Source: CANLBN01 sp965230205 (GTDB taxonomy: Bacteria; Pseudomonadota; Gammaproteobacteria; Pseudomonadales; Cellvibrionaceae). Taken from it: a stretch of 64,000 bases of DNA. Positions 1 through 9,148 of this stretch are shown in pieces. Position 1 is the first letter of the stretch. Every line of letters starts with the position of its first letter. The notes below the pieces were generated by a model that saw only the letters and a list, made by a program, of their open reading frames with translations, was not told the origin of the DNA and did not search any database. The stretch spans positions 2,170,001 through 2,234,000 of the forward strand of contig OZ245996.1 of the NCBI GenBank assembly GCA_965230205.1, in the 5' to 3' direction. Both the position numbers and the translations under genes were made by a program.

Positions 1-1
1 C

Positions 2-1099
2 AGCTTGACCCCAGAACAGGAGCGCGAATTATTAATCTTGTCCTGTGGTCTCAAGGAGCAGTTAACGGAGAAAGCCACTGCTGTTGCATCCTATAAAAGC
101 CATGATATTGAATTAACCCGTGAGCAGTTAAATCAGCTGATTGACCCATTAATAGCAAAAACATTATTGGCTTGTAAGCGTAGCTTGCGTGATGCTGGGA
201 TCGATAAAGCGGATATTGCCAATGTTGTGATGGTGGGTGGTTCAACACGAAATTTACGAGTGCGTGAAAGCGTTGCTAAATTATTTGAGTGTGAACCTTT
301 AGTTGATATCAACCCTGATCAAGTTGTTGCAATGGGTGCAGCTTTACAAGCTGATATTCTTGTCGGCAATAAACCTGAAAGCGATTTATTGTTATTAGAT
401 GTTGTACCTTTGTCTCTAGGGCTGGAGACCATGGGTGGCTTGGTTGAAAAAGTTATTCATCGTAATACCACAATTCCTGTTACGAAAGCGCAAGAGTTTA
501 CAACATTCAAAGATGGTCAAACAGCAATGTCTGTTCATGTGCTTCAGGGGGAAAGAGAGTTGGTCAATGACTGTCGTTCCTTAGCGCGCTTTGAGTTACG
601 AGGCATTCCACCAATGGTGGCTGGCGCTGCGCATATTCGTATTACTTTCCAGGTAGATGCTGATGGGTTGTTAAATGTTACTGCTGAAGAAACGTCTACG
701 GGAATTGCGGCTGAAGTGGCAGTTAAGCCTTCTTATGGCCTAAGTGATGATGAAGTCACCCATATGTTGAGGGACTCTTTTTCTAATGCTAAGCATGATA
801 TTGAAGTAAGAGCCCAGCGAGAGCAGCAGGTTGAAGCAGAGCGATTAATCGAAGCTTTATCAATAGCGTTGGAAGAAGATGGGCAGAAATTGTTATCTGC
901 TGATGAATTTGAAACGCTATCTTCAGCAATTGATAGTTTGAGGCGTTCTCATAATGAAGGTGGCGCGGATGATATTCGGGCTGAAATAGAAAGAGTCAAT
1001 GCGCTTTCTGATGCATTTGCTGCGAGGCGTATGGATAGCAATATTAAAAAAGCGTTATCGGGCCATCATCTCAATGAGTTTGATAATACATCGTCGTAA
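2..1099 (+). CDS. hscA: Fe-S cluster assembly chaperone HscA (Hsp70 family), 5' truncated by window edge
   Basis: Specialised Hsp70 that, with HscB, drives [2Fe-2S] cluster release from the scaffold IscU. About 365 C-terminal residues of an expected ~620 are present; the reading frame is open to the window edge, so the true start lies outside. The end of the ATPase domain is visible (VVMVGGSTR phosphate-loop motif, then DINPDQVVAMGAA), followed by the substrate-binding beta-sandwich beginning near LLLLDVVPLSLG and a helical lid. The linker reads LLLLDVVPLSLGLE, as in HscA rather than DnaK. It lies 37 bp upstream of fdx and iscX on the same strand, the usual tail of the isc operon; iscRSUA-hscB are presumably to the left. 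Identification is firm. Confidence 0.95.
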   Translation, partial: SLTPEQERELLILSCGLKEQLTEKATAVASYKSHDIELTREQLNQLIDPLIAKTLLACKRSLRDAGIDKADIANVVMVGGSTRNLRVRESVAKLFECEPLVDINPDQVVAMGAALQADILVGNKPESDLLLLDVVPLSLGLETMGGLVEKVIHRNTTIPVTKAQEFTTFKDGQTAMSVHVLQGERELVNDCRSLARFELRGIPPMVAGAAHIRITFQVDADGLLNVTAEETSTGIAAEVAVKPSYGLSDDEVTHMLRDSFSNAKHDIEVRAQREQQVEAERLIEALSIALEEDGQKLLSADEFETLSSAIDSLRRSHNEGGADDIRAEIERVNALSDAFAARRMDSNIKKALSGHHLNEFDNTSS

Positions 1100-1136
1100 T
1101 TTTTATTAGTACGTTTTACTAAGCAGGTTTTATATT

Positions 1137-1475
1137 ATGCCAAAAATTGTTTTCTTGCCTCATGAAGAAATTTGTCCTGAGGGTGCCGCTATTGATGTTG
1201 AGGCGGGCGAGAGTATTTGTCGAGCGGCGTTGCGTAATGGTATAGAGATTGAGCATGCTTGCGAAATGAGCTGTGCTTGCACAACATGCCATGTCATTAT
1301 TCGAGAAGGTTATGATTCCCTTGATGAGCCTGATGAGCTAGAAGATGATTATTTGGATAAGGCATGGGGCTTAGAGCCCGATTCACGGTTAAGTTGCCAG
1401 GCAATTGTCGCTGATCAGGATTTAATTGTTGAGATACCTAAATATACGATTAATATGGTATCAGAAAATCATTAA
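1137..1475 (+). CDS. fdx: Isc-type [2Fe-2S] ferredoxin
   Basis: Adrenodoxin-type ferredoxin that supplies electrons for Fe-S cluster assembly on IscU. The 112-residue length is normal for the family. The four cluster ligands are Cys42, Cys48, Cys51 and Cys87, within CEMSCACTTCH and SRLSCQA; the extra Cys46 is also found in E. coli Fdx. The acidic stretch LDEPDELEDDYLDKAWGLEP is the usual partner-binding helix. The gene sits between hscA and iscX as in other isc operons. Confidence 0.96.
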   Translation: MPKIVFLPHEEICPEGAAIDVEAGESICRAALRNGIEIEHACEMSCACTTCHVIIREGYDSLDEPDELEDDYLDKAWGLEPDSRLSCQAIVADQDLIVEIPKYTINMVSENH

Positions 1476-1583
1476 TAAGAATTTTTAGCACATTGTTTTA
1501 TGTATTGTTAATGTTTGCATGTATGAATTCAAATATATAAATTCAAAAGTTGTAAGCGTTTTTATAAGGTTAAAGGTAAGCCT

Positions 1584-1784
1584 ATGTCATTAAAGTGGAC
1601 AGATATACAAGATATTGCGATTGAGCTGACTGATAGCAAGCCGGACGTTGATCCTACTTATGTGAATTTTGTTGACTTACGTAATTGGGTGATGGAGTTA
1701 CCTGACTTCGACGATGATCCAAACCGTTGTGGAGAAAAAATCCTAGAAGGTATTCAGGCCGCTTGGATAGAAGAGGCTAAGTAG
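1584..1784 (+). CDS. iscX: Fe-S assembly protein IscX (YfhJ)
   Basis: Small acidic protein (66 aa) that binds IscS and iron and modulates the rate of cluster assembly. The sequence shows the family pattern MSLKWTDIQDIAIEL, DPTYVNFVDLRNWV and an acidic DFDDDP turn before the last helix. AAAGGTAAG upstream of the ATG is a good ribosome binding site. There is a 108-bp AT-rich spacer after fdx, larger than usual, so it may have some independent expression. It is convergent with the SMP-30 gene, 24 bp away. Confidence 0.94.
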   Translation: MSLKWTDIQDIAIELTDSKPDVDPTYVNFVDLRNWVMELPDFDDDPNRCGEKILEGIQAAWIEEAK

Positions 1785-1808
1785 TCTTCTCAGTGAGATT
1801 TTTCAACG

Positions 1809-2681
1809 TTATCCGGCAAATCGGTGTGTATGCAAACCCGTCACTCCAGGTTTAAAGCTAATAACGGAGTCGGCATATTTTATATTTCTGCGATTTTGCT
1901 TTAACGATTGAGAGCCGGATGTAACAATAAATAATTGGTCTAAGTTGTTGCCCCCAAAGGTGCAGTACTTAACTCCAGGAGCAGCAATTTTAATTTTTTC
2001 GATGCAGTCGCCCTGTTTATTAAAGCGGCTAATGAGTCCCGCGTTTCGGTGGCATACCCATAAAAAATCTTCATTATCCACACAGAGTCCGTGTGGGTAA
2101 CCTTCCGCTTTAGATATTCGGCACAGGTTATAAGTTTCTACTGGCTGTCTCTGTTCATTCAATTTGGTGGCGTAGATATATCGAGTTATGCCTGAGCTTT
2201 GATATAGCATTGAACCATCTTTAGAAAAGGCAGGTGGTGCGGTGCAGTTCCAGCCATCACCGCTGACACGCTTCATATCCATTTTTGAGTTTAGGTGATA
2301 TAAATTCCCCGGCTTTCCCGAAGCGTCTTTTTGGTGAGTAAAAGACCAGTAATTTCCATAATTGTCGGTTACACCGGCAATGGTCTCTTTGTTCGTTGAG
2401 AAAGGCTCAGGTTTTGAAATGTATTTCACTTGCCGGGTTTGCATATCATAAAACCCGATACCATCTTCAAGTGTTGCAATGAACCCATTGTTAACTCGAG
2501 GGGATAAGCTCAGTATGGGGGCGTCCAGCGTACATTCAGTGACTTCTTGGCTTGGTTCGTGATACTGATAAAGTTTTTGGTTTGCATGATCAACCCAAAA
2601 TAAGGATTGTTGGCTATCGATCCAGACGGGTTGTCCATTGTCACTATTTTCTAATGTGGTAATGCAATGAAATTGCGTCAT
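1809..2681 (-). CDS. SMP-30/gluconolactonase/LRE-like beta-propeller protein with altered metal site
   Basis: Six-bladed beta-propeller of the SMP-30/regucalcin family, 290 aa, usually a lactonase acting on sugar-acid lactones. Family landmarks are present: QPVWIDSQQSLFWVD at residues 17-31, AFSKDGSMLY at 151-160 and PHGLCVDNEDFLWV at 196-209. The three canonical metal ligands appear substituted: Glu of GEGPVW is Gln17, Asn of PNGLAFS is Ala148 in my alignment, and Asp of PDG is His197. The RxNDG substrate motif is also not recognisable near residues 96-104. Lactonase activity is therefore doubtful. No signal peptide is seen. It lies downstream of a LacI-type regulator on the same strand, with a LacI-like operator in the spacer. 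Confidence 0.75.
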   Translation of the reverse strand: MTQFHCITTLENSDNGQPVWIDSQQSLFWVDHANQKLYQYHEPSQEVTECTLDAPILSLSPRVNNGFIATLEDGIGFYDMQTRQVKYISKPEPFSTNKETIAGVTDNYGNYWSFTHQKDASGKPGNLYHLNSKMDMKRVSGDGWNCTAPPAFSKDGSMLYQSSGITRYIYATKLNEQRQPVETYNLCRISKAEGYPHGLCVDNEDFLWVCHRNAGLISRFNKQGDCIEKIKIAAPGVKYCTFGGNNLDQLFIVTSGSQSLKQNRRNIKYADSVISFKPGVTGLHTHRFAG

Positions 2682-2806
2682 AAGCGATTTCTGGCTATTC
2701 GAATTATTACTATTTTTATTTTGCTCTGAGTCTATCTAGAAAAAGTTTCTGAGTTAATCACTTATCTATCACAGAGAAAACGATATTATTGGTGAAACGA
2801 TTATAT

Positions 2807-2820
2807 TGGTAACGTTTACA
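2807..2820. promoter_or_regulatory. Candidate LacI/GalR-family operator
   Basis: TGGTAACGTTTACA is an imperfect 14-bp palindrome with a central AACGTT and TG/CA ends (10 of 14 positions symmetric). This is the shape of LacI/GalR-family operators with a central CG. It lies about 125 bp upstream of the SMP-30 start and between it and the lacI-type gene, so it probably controls the SMP-30 gene. Assignment is by pattern only. Confidence 0.5.
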
Positions 2821-2868
2821 TTTGGTCAATCATATCAGAAAGGTGCTGCAAAGTATAAATAAACAAAA

Positions 2869-3870
2869 TTAAGATGTGGCGGGGCTAGTGGAGTTTCGAA
2901 TAATGAGTTTGTGCTCATAAGTTGTTGGGTTATTGTTGGTTGGTTGACCATCAATTAGCTTGTAGAGCAAGGCCATCGCTTCAGCACCGATAATATCCAT
3001 AGGTTGTTTAATGGTTGTCAGTGGAGGGGCCGTGATTTCTGTATAGCGAGTATCATTAAAGCCGATAACTGATATGTCATCGGGAATTTTCATTCCTTCT
3101 GCCTTTATCCAATGCAGGCTTTCTATAGCCGTATAATCATCGGCGCAAAAAATTGCTGTTGGTGTTGGTTTTGTATCCAGTAATAGACGCAACTTTTCTT
3201 GTAAGTTAAGTGTGTGTTGATGGGGGTGGATGATGCGCCCTGATACCGATAATCCGGCGGCGGCCATTGCTTGAGAAAAGCCTTTTTCTTGTTCGTTGAT
3301 GGTGAGAGGGCTGTAATTATTTGCAATAAATGCAATTGAGCTATGGCCTAAGCTTATAAAATACTCAGTTGCTTCTTGGGCGGCTCGGCGGTAATCAATC
3401 GATAGATAAGACAGGCGGTTACCGTTCAAGAGAGAGTGAGGCTCACTAATTAAGACGATGGGCAGCGTGCTATCAATTTTATGGACTGACTCCTTGGGCA
3501 ACCCTACGAGTAGAATAAACCCATCCGCTTGTTTACAGCGGATCATGTTTTGGTAGTAGTCCAGTGACAAGCTATTGAATTCGGCCTCTTTTACCAGAAG
3601 TGTGTAGCCGTTCTCATTGGCAGATTTATTGAGTTGTTTAATCAGAGATTCATAGCGAGGTGAGCTTATTTTAGGAATGACAGCGATGATTAACCCTGTC
3701 TTACCTCGGCGAAGGTTTTGTGCCAATGTGTTGGGCGTATAATTTAATCGCTTAATAGCTTGCTGTACTTTTTCTCGCGTTTCTTTACTCACCTGATTGG
3801 GGTTGTTAAAGAAGCGCGATACGGTAGCAATGGATACGCCAGCGGCATTAGCGACTTTTTTTATTGACAT
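2869..3870 (-). CDS. LacI-family transcriptional regulator
   Basis: 333-residue repressor with an N-terminal LacI helix-turn-helix and hinge (KKVANAAGVSIATVSRFFNN, then VSKETREKVQQAIKRLNYTPN) followed by a periplasmic-binding-protein-like effector domain from about residue 60. The C-terminal part has the usual DISVIGFNDT and PPLTTIKQP motifs. It is expected to bind a sugar or sugar acid and control the SMP-30 gene just downstream. No transporter or kinase is adjacent, so the ligand cannot be guessed. The pair interrupts the usual iscX-ndk neighbourhood. Confidence 0.88.
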   Translation of the reverse strand: MSIKKVANAAGVSIATVSRFFNNPNQVSKETREKVQQAIKRLNYTPNTLAQNLRRGKTGLIIAVIPKISSPRYESLIKQLNKSANENGYTLLVKEAEFNSLSLDYYQNMIRCKQADGFILLVGLPKESVHKIDSTLPIVLISEPHSLLNGNRLSYLSIDYRRAAQEATEYFISLGHSSIAFIANNYSPLTINEQEKGFSQAMAAAGLSVSGRIIHPHQHTLNLQEKLRLLLDTKPTPTAIFCADDYTAIESLHWIKAEGMKIPDDISVIGFNDTRYTEITAPPLTTIKQPMDIIGAEAMALLYKLIDGQPTNNNPTTYEHKLIIRNSTSPATS

Positions 3871-4334
3871 AATTTAAGGTAAAAATTGTTGATCAATAGA
3901 GGTGTCTCTACTAATACATTTTTCTTATTTAATAGCAGGAGTCTATTTGTAGCTTTTTTAACTATTATGTGCAATATAATTAACGTTTTTTTTAGTTTTT
4001 TGGCGCGCATTACTTCTTTTTTGTGTTGATTTAAATTATTTATTACTTTTCGTTATCTTTTTCGATTTCTACTGCGATTAAATGCATAATACGTCTGTTG
4101 TTTTTATTGATCATTTTTTCGTATTTTAAGGGCGACTTTGCTTCTCTCGATTAATCCTCAATAGACTATTGCTGTATAGCCTATAAATCCTTACAATATC
4201 GGCCGCTTCGACCTAGGGTGTTTTATTATTTTCTGGTCATAAACAGGTGATGTTTTACCCTTAAATTAAATGTTTCCTAGAAAACCATTCATTTTCTTAA
4301 TCAATCTATTCGTTATACTCAGGAGAACACTGTC
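3871..4334. other. 464-bp AT-rich spacer between lacI-type gene and ndk
   Basis: Divergent intergenic region with no convincing ORF or RNA gene. It holds the promoter side of the LacI-type gene at its left and a candidate ndk promoter near 4169-4197. It is T-rich on the plus strand (several runs of 5-8 T). A half-site resembling the LacI operator (ATTAACGTT near 3978) is present but not palindromic enough to call. Confidence 0.5.
4169..4197 (+). promoter_or_regulatory. Candidate sigma-70 promoter of ndk
   Basis: TTGCTG at 4169-4174 and TACAAT at 4192-4197 are separated by 17 bp. The -10 matches the consensus at five of six positions, the -35 only at the TTG. Transcription would start near 4204 and give a leader of about 130 nt before ndk. 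Confidence 0.4.
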
Positions 4335-4760
4335 GTGACAGTTGAACGTACACTTTCCATTATTAAGCCTGACGCCGTTGCAAAAAATGTAATTGGTGAA
4401 ATCATTGCCCGTTTTGAACAAGCAGGCCTAAATATCGCTGCTGCAAAAATGCAGCAATTGTCGCGTGAACAGGCAGAAGGCTTTTATGCTGAGCATAAAG
4501 AGCGACCTTTTTTTCCTGCGCTAGTAGAATTCATGACTTCTGGTCCTGTTGTCGTTCAGGTTTTAGAAGGCGAAAATGCCATTGCTAAAAACCGTGAATT
4601 GATGGGGGCAACTAACCCACAAGAAGCAGAGGCTGGGACTATACGTGCTGACTTTGCACAATCTATCGATGCAAATGCGGTGCATGGTTCTGATTCTCCT
4701 GAATCTGCTGCAAGAGAAGTGAGCTACTTCTTCAACGATAGTGAGGTTTGTGCACGCTAG
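4335..4760 (+). CDS. ndk: Nucleoside diphosphate kinase
   Basis: Transfers the gamma-phosphate of ATP to nucleoside diphosphates through a phosphohistidine. The 141-residue length is normal. The phosphorylated histidine is His117 in NAVHGSDSPESA, and the N-terminal ERTLSIIKPDAV motif is typical. The start is GTG at 4335, preceded by AGGAGA eight bases upstream; no ATG fits. It is followed 18 bp later by rlmN, the common ndk-rlmN order of gammaproteobacteria. Confidence 0.97.
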   Translation: MTVERTLSIIKPDAVAKNVIGEIIARFEQAGLNIAAAKMQQLSREQAEGFYAEHKERPFFPALVEFMTSGPVVVQVLEGENAIAKNRELMGATNPQEAEAGTIRADFAQSIDANAVHGSDSPESAAREVSYFFNDSEVCAR

Positions 4761-4778
4761 TTAAAGCGTGACACTACC

Positions 4779-6008
4779 ATGTCTATTGAGTCGCAATCGG
4801 AATCTACTATTGAGCAAAAGGTAAATTTGCTTGGCCTTTCTCCTTCGGAGATGGTTGCTTTTTTTGAATCGATTGGCGAAAAAAGCTTTCGTGCGACTCA
4901 ACTTTTAAAGTGGATTCATCAAAACGGTGTCGATGACTTCGATGCTATGTCTAATTTAAGTAAACCTCTAAGAGAAAAGCTTAAAAGCGTCGCCATTATT
5001 AAGGCCCCAGGTATTATCAAGCAATGGGACTCTGAGGATGGTACCCGCAAGTTCTTGTTTCAGGTTGGAAATGACTCTGCCAAAGGAAACTCTGGCAAAA
5101 ATGCTGTTGAGGCAGTCTTTATTCCTGAGGGGGATCGGGGGACTTTATGTGTTTCCTCTCAGGTCGGCTGTTCGTTAGATTGCAGCTTCTGTGCGACTGG
5201 TAAACAGGGTTTTAATCGTGATCTAAGTGCAGCAGAAATTATTGGTCAGGTATGGGCTGCGGCGAAATCTTATGGGCAACTTACCCCTAAAGCTCCTCGT
5301 TCTGTGACAAATGTCGTCATGATGGGGATGGGTGAACCCTTAATGAATTTTGATAATGTTGTTGCTGCAATGACATTAATGATGGATGACAATGCATATG
5401 GACTATCTAAGCGCAGGGTTACGCTCAGCACTGCTGGCGTCGTGCCCGCTTTAGATCGCTTAGGGGAGGTGACGGATGTATCTCTTGCGATATCTCTTCA
5501 TGCGGCTAATGATGAGCTACGAAATCAGCTGGTCCCTATTAATAAAAAATATCCAATTGCCATGTTGCTGGATTCTGCCAAGCGATATATCGAGGGTGTT
5601 CCGGATAATCGGCGCAAAATTACCATTGAATATACTCTAATTGATCAGGTGAATGACCGTCCTCATCATGCTCATCAGCTAGCTGACTTGTTAAAAGATA
5701 TTCCTGTCAAAATAAACCTTATTCCTTTTAACCCTTTTGGTTTGGTTGATTACAAGCGTGTTAGCAATAATGCTTTGCGGCGATTTCAGGATGTTTTGAT
5801 TGAGGCTGGCTATATTGTAACAGTGAGAACAACACGCGGAGATGATATCGACGCAGCATGTGGGCAGCTTGCAGGTGAAGTCAATGATCGAACACGTCGA
5901 AGTGAGCGCTATAAAAAGTCACAGTTGTCAGCCAGTTTTGAAGGTAATAAGTCAGGTGAGCCCGAAGTTATAAGTCCTGAGGCCATAAGAATAGTGCCGC
6001 GAACCTAA
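4779..6008 (+). CDS. rlmN: Dual-specificity 23S rRNA/tRNA adenine-C2 methyltransferase RlmN
   Basis: Radical SAM enzyme that methylates C2 of A2503 in 23S rRNA and A37 of some tRNAs. The [4Fe-4S] ligands are Cys131, Cys135 and Cys138 (CSLDCSFC). The mechanistic methyl-carrying Cys is Cys361 in DDIDAACGQL, with Cys124 near the second conserved position. MGMGEPLMN and SLHAANDELR motifs are intact. At 409 aa it is slightly longer than E. coli RlmN because of a short C-terminal tail. It lies between ndk and pilW. Confidence 0.96.
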   Translation: MSIESQSESTIEQKVNLLGLSPSEMVAFFESIGEKSFRATQLLKWIHQNGVDDFDAMSNLSKPLREKLKSVAIIKAPGIIKQWDSEDGTRKFLFQVGNDSAKGNSGKNAVEAVFIPEGDRGTLCVSSQVGCSLDCSFCATGKQGFNRDLSAAEIIGQVWAAAKSYGQLTPKAPRSVTNVVMMGMGEPLMNFDNVVAAMTLMMDDNAYGLSKRRVTLSTAGVVPALDRLGEVTDVSLAISLHAANDELRNQLVPINKKYPIAMLLDSAKRYIEGVPDNRRKITIEYTLIDQVNDRPHHAHQLADLLKDIPVKINLIPFNPFGLVDYKRVSNNALRRFQDVLIEAGYIVTVRTTRGDDIDAACGQLAGEVNDRTRRSERYKKSQLSASFEGNKSGEPEVISPEAIRIVPRT

Positions 6009-6109
6009 TCATTTGATAAAGTACACATTCTTGAGTTTTATGGCTAGTAATCATTGTAATAGCTAAGTAATAATAATAACGTTATATTCAAATAATGAGA
6101 GAGGTGATA

Positions 6110-6907
6110 GTGAGCAGCAAATTGCGCTCTATAATTCCGTTGACATGCTTGGTTGCATTAATAGTGCTTTCCGGATGTGTGCAAACGACCTACCCTAAAC
6201 CTCGTGTTGTCGACAAAAAGAAATCTTTAGAAAGTTACATTACTTTGGGGATGGCTTATTTGCAGCGTGATGATCGCGACTCAGCCCGAAGAAACTTTGA
6301 AAGAGCTTTGTCTATTAACGGTAACTCTTATGAGGCCCATAATGGAATGGGGTTGTTATATCAGTTAACGGGAGAGGTTGATTTAGCTGAAAAGTCTTTT
6401 AAGCGTTCTCTTAAGCAAAAAAGTGATTTTACTCAGGCACGAGTTAATTACGGTGTGTTTTTATATCAGCAAAAGCGTTATCAGGAAGCTTTTGAGAGCT
6501 TTGAGCGTAGCTCTAAAGACCTTACTTTCGATAGGCGTGCCCTGGCTTTAGCATATGTCGGCCAGACAGCGTTAAAGTTAGACAACCGAGCCAGAGCTAA
6601 ATCTGCTTTTGAGCATGCGCTGAATGTTGATAACACTTTGTCGCTGGCTATGATAGAGTTAGCGCTCCTTAATTTTGACGATCAAGATTATGCTTCATCT
6701 AAAAGGCTTCTTGATCAATATACTACAGTCGCAAGACCATCTCCCAAAAGCCTATGGTTGGGTATCCGCATAGAGCGTATTTTTGGGAATAAAGACAAAG
6801 AAGCAAGCTATGCATTAGCACTAAAAAACTTACATCCTTACTCTAAAGAGTATCTAGAGTACAAGAAGCTACTAGGCCAGCGAGTTCTAGAGAATGGGCA
6901 AAAATAA
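6110..6907 (+). CDS. pilW: Type IV pilus assembly lipoprotein PilW/PilF (TPR)
   Basis: Outer-membrane TPR lipoprotein that helps the PilQ secretin assemble. A lipobox (VLSGC) follows a hydrophobic signal; with the GTG start at 6110 the acylated Cys is residue 23. I chose this GTG because GAGAGG lies five bases upstream of it; an ATG at 6095 in the same frame is possible but would lack a Shine-Dalgarno. At least five TPR-like helical repeats follow (ESYITLGMAYLQRDD, YEAHNGMGLLYQLTG and so on). The 3' end overlaps rodZ by 14 bp, and the order rlmN-pilW-rodZ-ispG is conserved. Confidence 0.9.
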   Translation: MSSKLRSIIPLTCLVALIVLSGCVQTTYPKPRVVDKKKSLESYITLGMAYLQRDDRDSARRNFERALSINGNSYEAHNGMGLLYQLTGEVDLAEKSFKRSLKQKSDFTQARVNYGVFLYQQKRYQEAFESFERSSKDLTFDRRALALAYVGQTALKLDNRARAKSAFEHALNVDNTLSLAMIELALLNFDDQDYASSKRLLDQYTTVARPSPKSLWLGIRIERIFGNKDKEASYALALKNLHPYSKEYLEYKKLLGQRVLENGQK

Positions 6908-7946
6908 TAATAAAAATGCACCTAAGGAAAATATTGAGCAAGGACAGACACCTCCGGGTAAAATACTCGCATCAGAGCGAAAGAAGCAGGGTGTCAATGA
7001 AGAGCAGGCAGCAGATGCACTGAAAATTACCCTCTCTCGTCTTAAATCCATCGAGTCTGATGACTTTAAAGGTTTTCCGTCGGAAACTTATGTTCGCGGT
7101 TATCTTAAAAACTATTGCCGTTTCCTTAATATTGATGAAACAGCCGTTCTTGATTCTTATACATCAATCAACCCTCCTGCTGATCCTTTTTCTCAAGAAA
7201 GTCATGAGCAAGGCCACTCTGCCCACCCCTCAAACCACCATAAGTCATGGCTAGTTGTCTATGTTGTATTGGTCCTTCTATTTTTATTGTGGGCTTTATC
7301 ATACTGGTTTCTTGGTAGCGCTAAAGATACTGTAGAGATTCCAGTACACAATGATTTGCCAGAAGAAGTGGTTAGTGCGTTTGAAAATAACAGCGAGAGT
7401 GATGGAAATTCGGTAAGCGCTTCACCTATAAGCTCCATTGAGGCTGATAGTGGTGTTGAAGAAGAGCAATTATCACGACTTGAAGATGTTGAATTACTTG
7501 ATGAAGCCTTAGAGCAAGCACCTGAGACCGAAGAAGTATTGCCTCAAGAAGAGCAGCTGATTGAAAAATCACCTGCAGAGCAGCAGGTAGTTGTAGAGCA
7601 GCCTATTATCGTGAGTAAGATTACTGCAGCTGACTTAGTTAAAACAATGAGGCTTGAGGAAGAGCCGGTTGAGCCGAAAGTCGGTGCGACTACTTTGGTC
7701 GTAGAAGGAGATACGTTGAGCTTTAATTTTGAGAACCCTTGTTGGGTTAAAGTAACGGATGTAACCGGTAAGGTAATATTTCAGGGTTTACAGCAGTCAG
7801 GTAGTCAGCTGGCAGTGAATGGTAAAGCGCCATTTCGAGTGGTTGTTGGTAATGTTGAAGGCACCTCTTTGGTGTACAATGGTGAGCCCGTGCAGTTGAA
7901 TGCTCGTAGTGACGGTAAAGCATTGCGGTTACAGGTGGGTGGCTAG
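6894..7946 (+). CDS. rodZ: Cytoskeleton protein RodZ
   Basis: Bitopic inner-membrane protein that links MreB filaments to the elongation machinery. Domains in order: N-terminal HTH_25 domain (about 21-90, with the ASERKKQG and ETYVRGYLKNYCRFL motifs), a single transmembrane segment (about 119-140), a Glu/Pro-rich periplasmic linker (about 150-250), and a C-terminal DUF4115 beta domain. Length (350 aa) is close to E. coli RodZ. The start codon lies inside the 3' end of pilW, suggesting translational coupling. MreB itself is encoded at 34356. Confidence 0.93.
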   Translation: MGKNNNKNAPKENIEQGQTPPGKILASERKKQGVNEEQAADALKITLSRLKSIESDDFKGFPSETYVRGYLKNYCRFLNIDETAVLDSYTSINPPADPFSQESHEQGHSAHPSNHHKSWLVVYVVLVLLFLLWALSYWFLGSAKDTVEIPVHNDLPEEVVSAFENNSESDGNSVSASPISSIEADSGVEEEQLSRLEDVELLDEALEQAPETEEVLPQEEQLIEKSPAEQQVVVEQPIIVSKITAADLVKTMRLEEEPVEPKVGATTLVVEGDTLSFNFENPCWVKVTDVTGKVIFQGLQQSGSQLAVNGKAPFRVVVGNVEGTSLVYNGEPVQLNARSDGKALRLQVGG

Positions 7947-8010
7947 TCACTTATTCTATTTCTACGATATTCATTGTTTTATATCTGTTTCTTTATCTTA
8001 GGTAATTATC

Positions 8011-9123
8011 ATGCATTTTGAATCTCCCATTCAGCGCCGAAAGTCGCGACAAATTATGGTGGGTGACGTACCAGTAGGAGGTGATGCGCCTATTAGTGTA
8101 CAGAGTATGACGAATACCGAAACAACGGATGTTGAAGCAACTGTTCAGCAAATTCAGCAAATTCAGCAGGCTGGTGCTGATATTGCGCGTGTTTCTGTGC
8201 CTTCTATCGAAGCCGCTGATGCTTTTGGCCAAATACGTCAGCAAGTTAATATTCCCCTCGTTGCTGATATTCATTTTGATTATCGCATAGCATTAAAAGT
8301 GGCTGATTTGGGTGTTGATTGCCTTAGAATTAACCCGGGTAATATAGGACGAGAAAAGCGTATTCGAGCAGTTATTGATAAAGCTAGAGACTTGAATATA
8401 CCAATTCGTATTGGTGTCAATGCTGGGTCGCTCGAAAAAGATCTACAGAAAAAATATGGAGAGCCAACCCCTGAAGCTCTAGTAGAATCAGCAATGCGCC
8501 ATGTTGATATTCTCGATCAGCTGAACTTTCAAGACTTCAAAGTTAGTGTCAAGGCGTCAGATGTATTTATGGCTGTTGCTGCTTACCGCCAATTAGCGCA
8601 AAAGATAGAGCAACCCTTACACTTGGGGATTACTGAAGCGGGAGGGTTTCGCTCGGGCACAGTTAAATCAGCAGTAGGCTTAGGCGCTTTATTGATGGAT
8701 GGTATTGGCGATACAGTACGTATTTCCCTGGCTGCCGATCCCGTGCAGGAAGTAAAGGTTGCCTGGGATCTTTTGAAGAGCTTGAAATTGCGTAGCAAGG
8801 GGATTAATTTTATTGCTTGTCCAAGCTGTTCTCGCCAGAACTTTGATGTGATTGCCACAATGAATTCCTTAGAGGCACGACTGGAAGATATTACTGTTCC
8901 TATGGATGTTGCTGTGATTGGCTGCGTCGTCAATGGCCCTGGTGAGGCAAAAGAGGCAGATCTCGGTCTGGCTGGCGGGACGCCGAATAATCTAGTTTAT
9001 ATCGACGGGCAGCCAGCGACCAAGCTAAGTAAGGAAGGATTGGTTGACGAGCTTGAGAATCTTATTCGCAAAAAAGCCGATGCTAAGGCGAAAATGATGG
9101 AAGATGTGATCGCCAAAGCATAA
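8011..9123 (+). CDS. ispG: 4-hydroxy-3-methylbut-2-en-1-yl diphosphate synthase (IspG/GcpE)
   Basis: [4Fe-4S] enzyme of the non-mevalonate isoprenoid pathway that converts MEcPP to HMBPP. Cluster ligands are Cys270 and Cys273 (ACPSCSR), Cys305 (GCVVNGPGE) and Glu312. A TIM barrel occupies residues 1 to about 250. The 370-residue length is normal. A small in-frame 9-bp tandem repeat near 8145-8169 encodes QQIQQIQQ in a helix. It sits between rodZ and hisS as in most gammaproteobacteria. Confidence 0.97.
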   Translation: MHFESPIQRRKSRQIMVGDVPVGGDAPISVQSMTNTETTDVEATVQQIQQIQQAGADIARVSVPSIEAADAFGQIRQQVNIPLVADIHFDYRIALKVADLGVDCLRINPGNIGREKRIRAVIDKARDLNIPIRIGVNAGSLEKDLQKKYGEPTPEALVESAMRHVDILDQLNFQDFKVSVKASDVFMAVAAYRQLAQKIEQPLHLGITEAGGFRSGTVKSAVGLGALLMDGIGDTVRISLAADPVQEVKVAWDLLKSLKLRSKGINFIACPSCSRQNFDVIATMNSLEARLEDITVPMDVAVIGCVVNGPGEAKEADLGLAGGTPNNLVYIDGQPATKLSKEGLVDELENLIRKKADAKAKMMEDVIAKA

Positions 9124-9148
9124 AACTGATCTGAAAGGCATGCACGTG

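Noticed and set aside
8145..8169. Three tandem 9-bp copies in ispG
   Set aside because: In frame, encodes a short QQIQQIQQ helix segment and leaves the enzyme intact; likely harmless.
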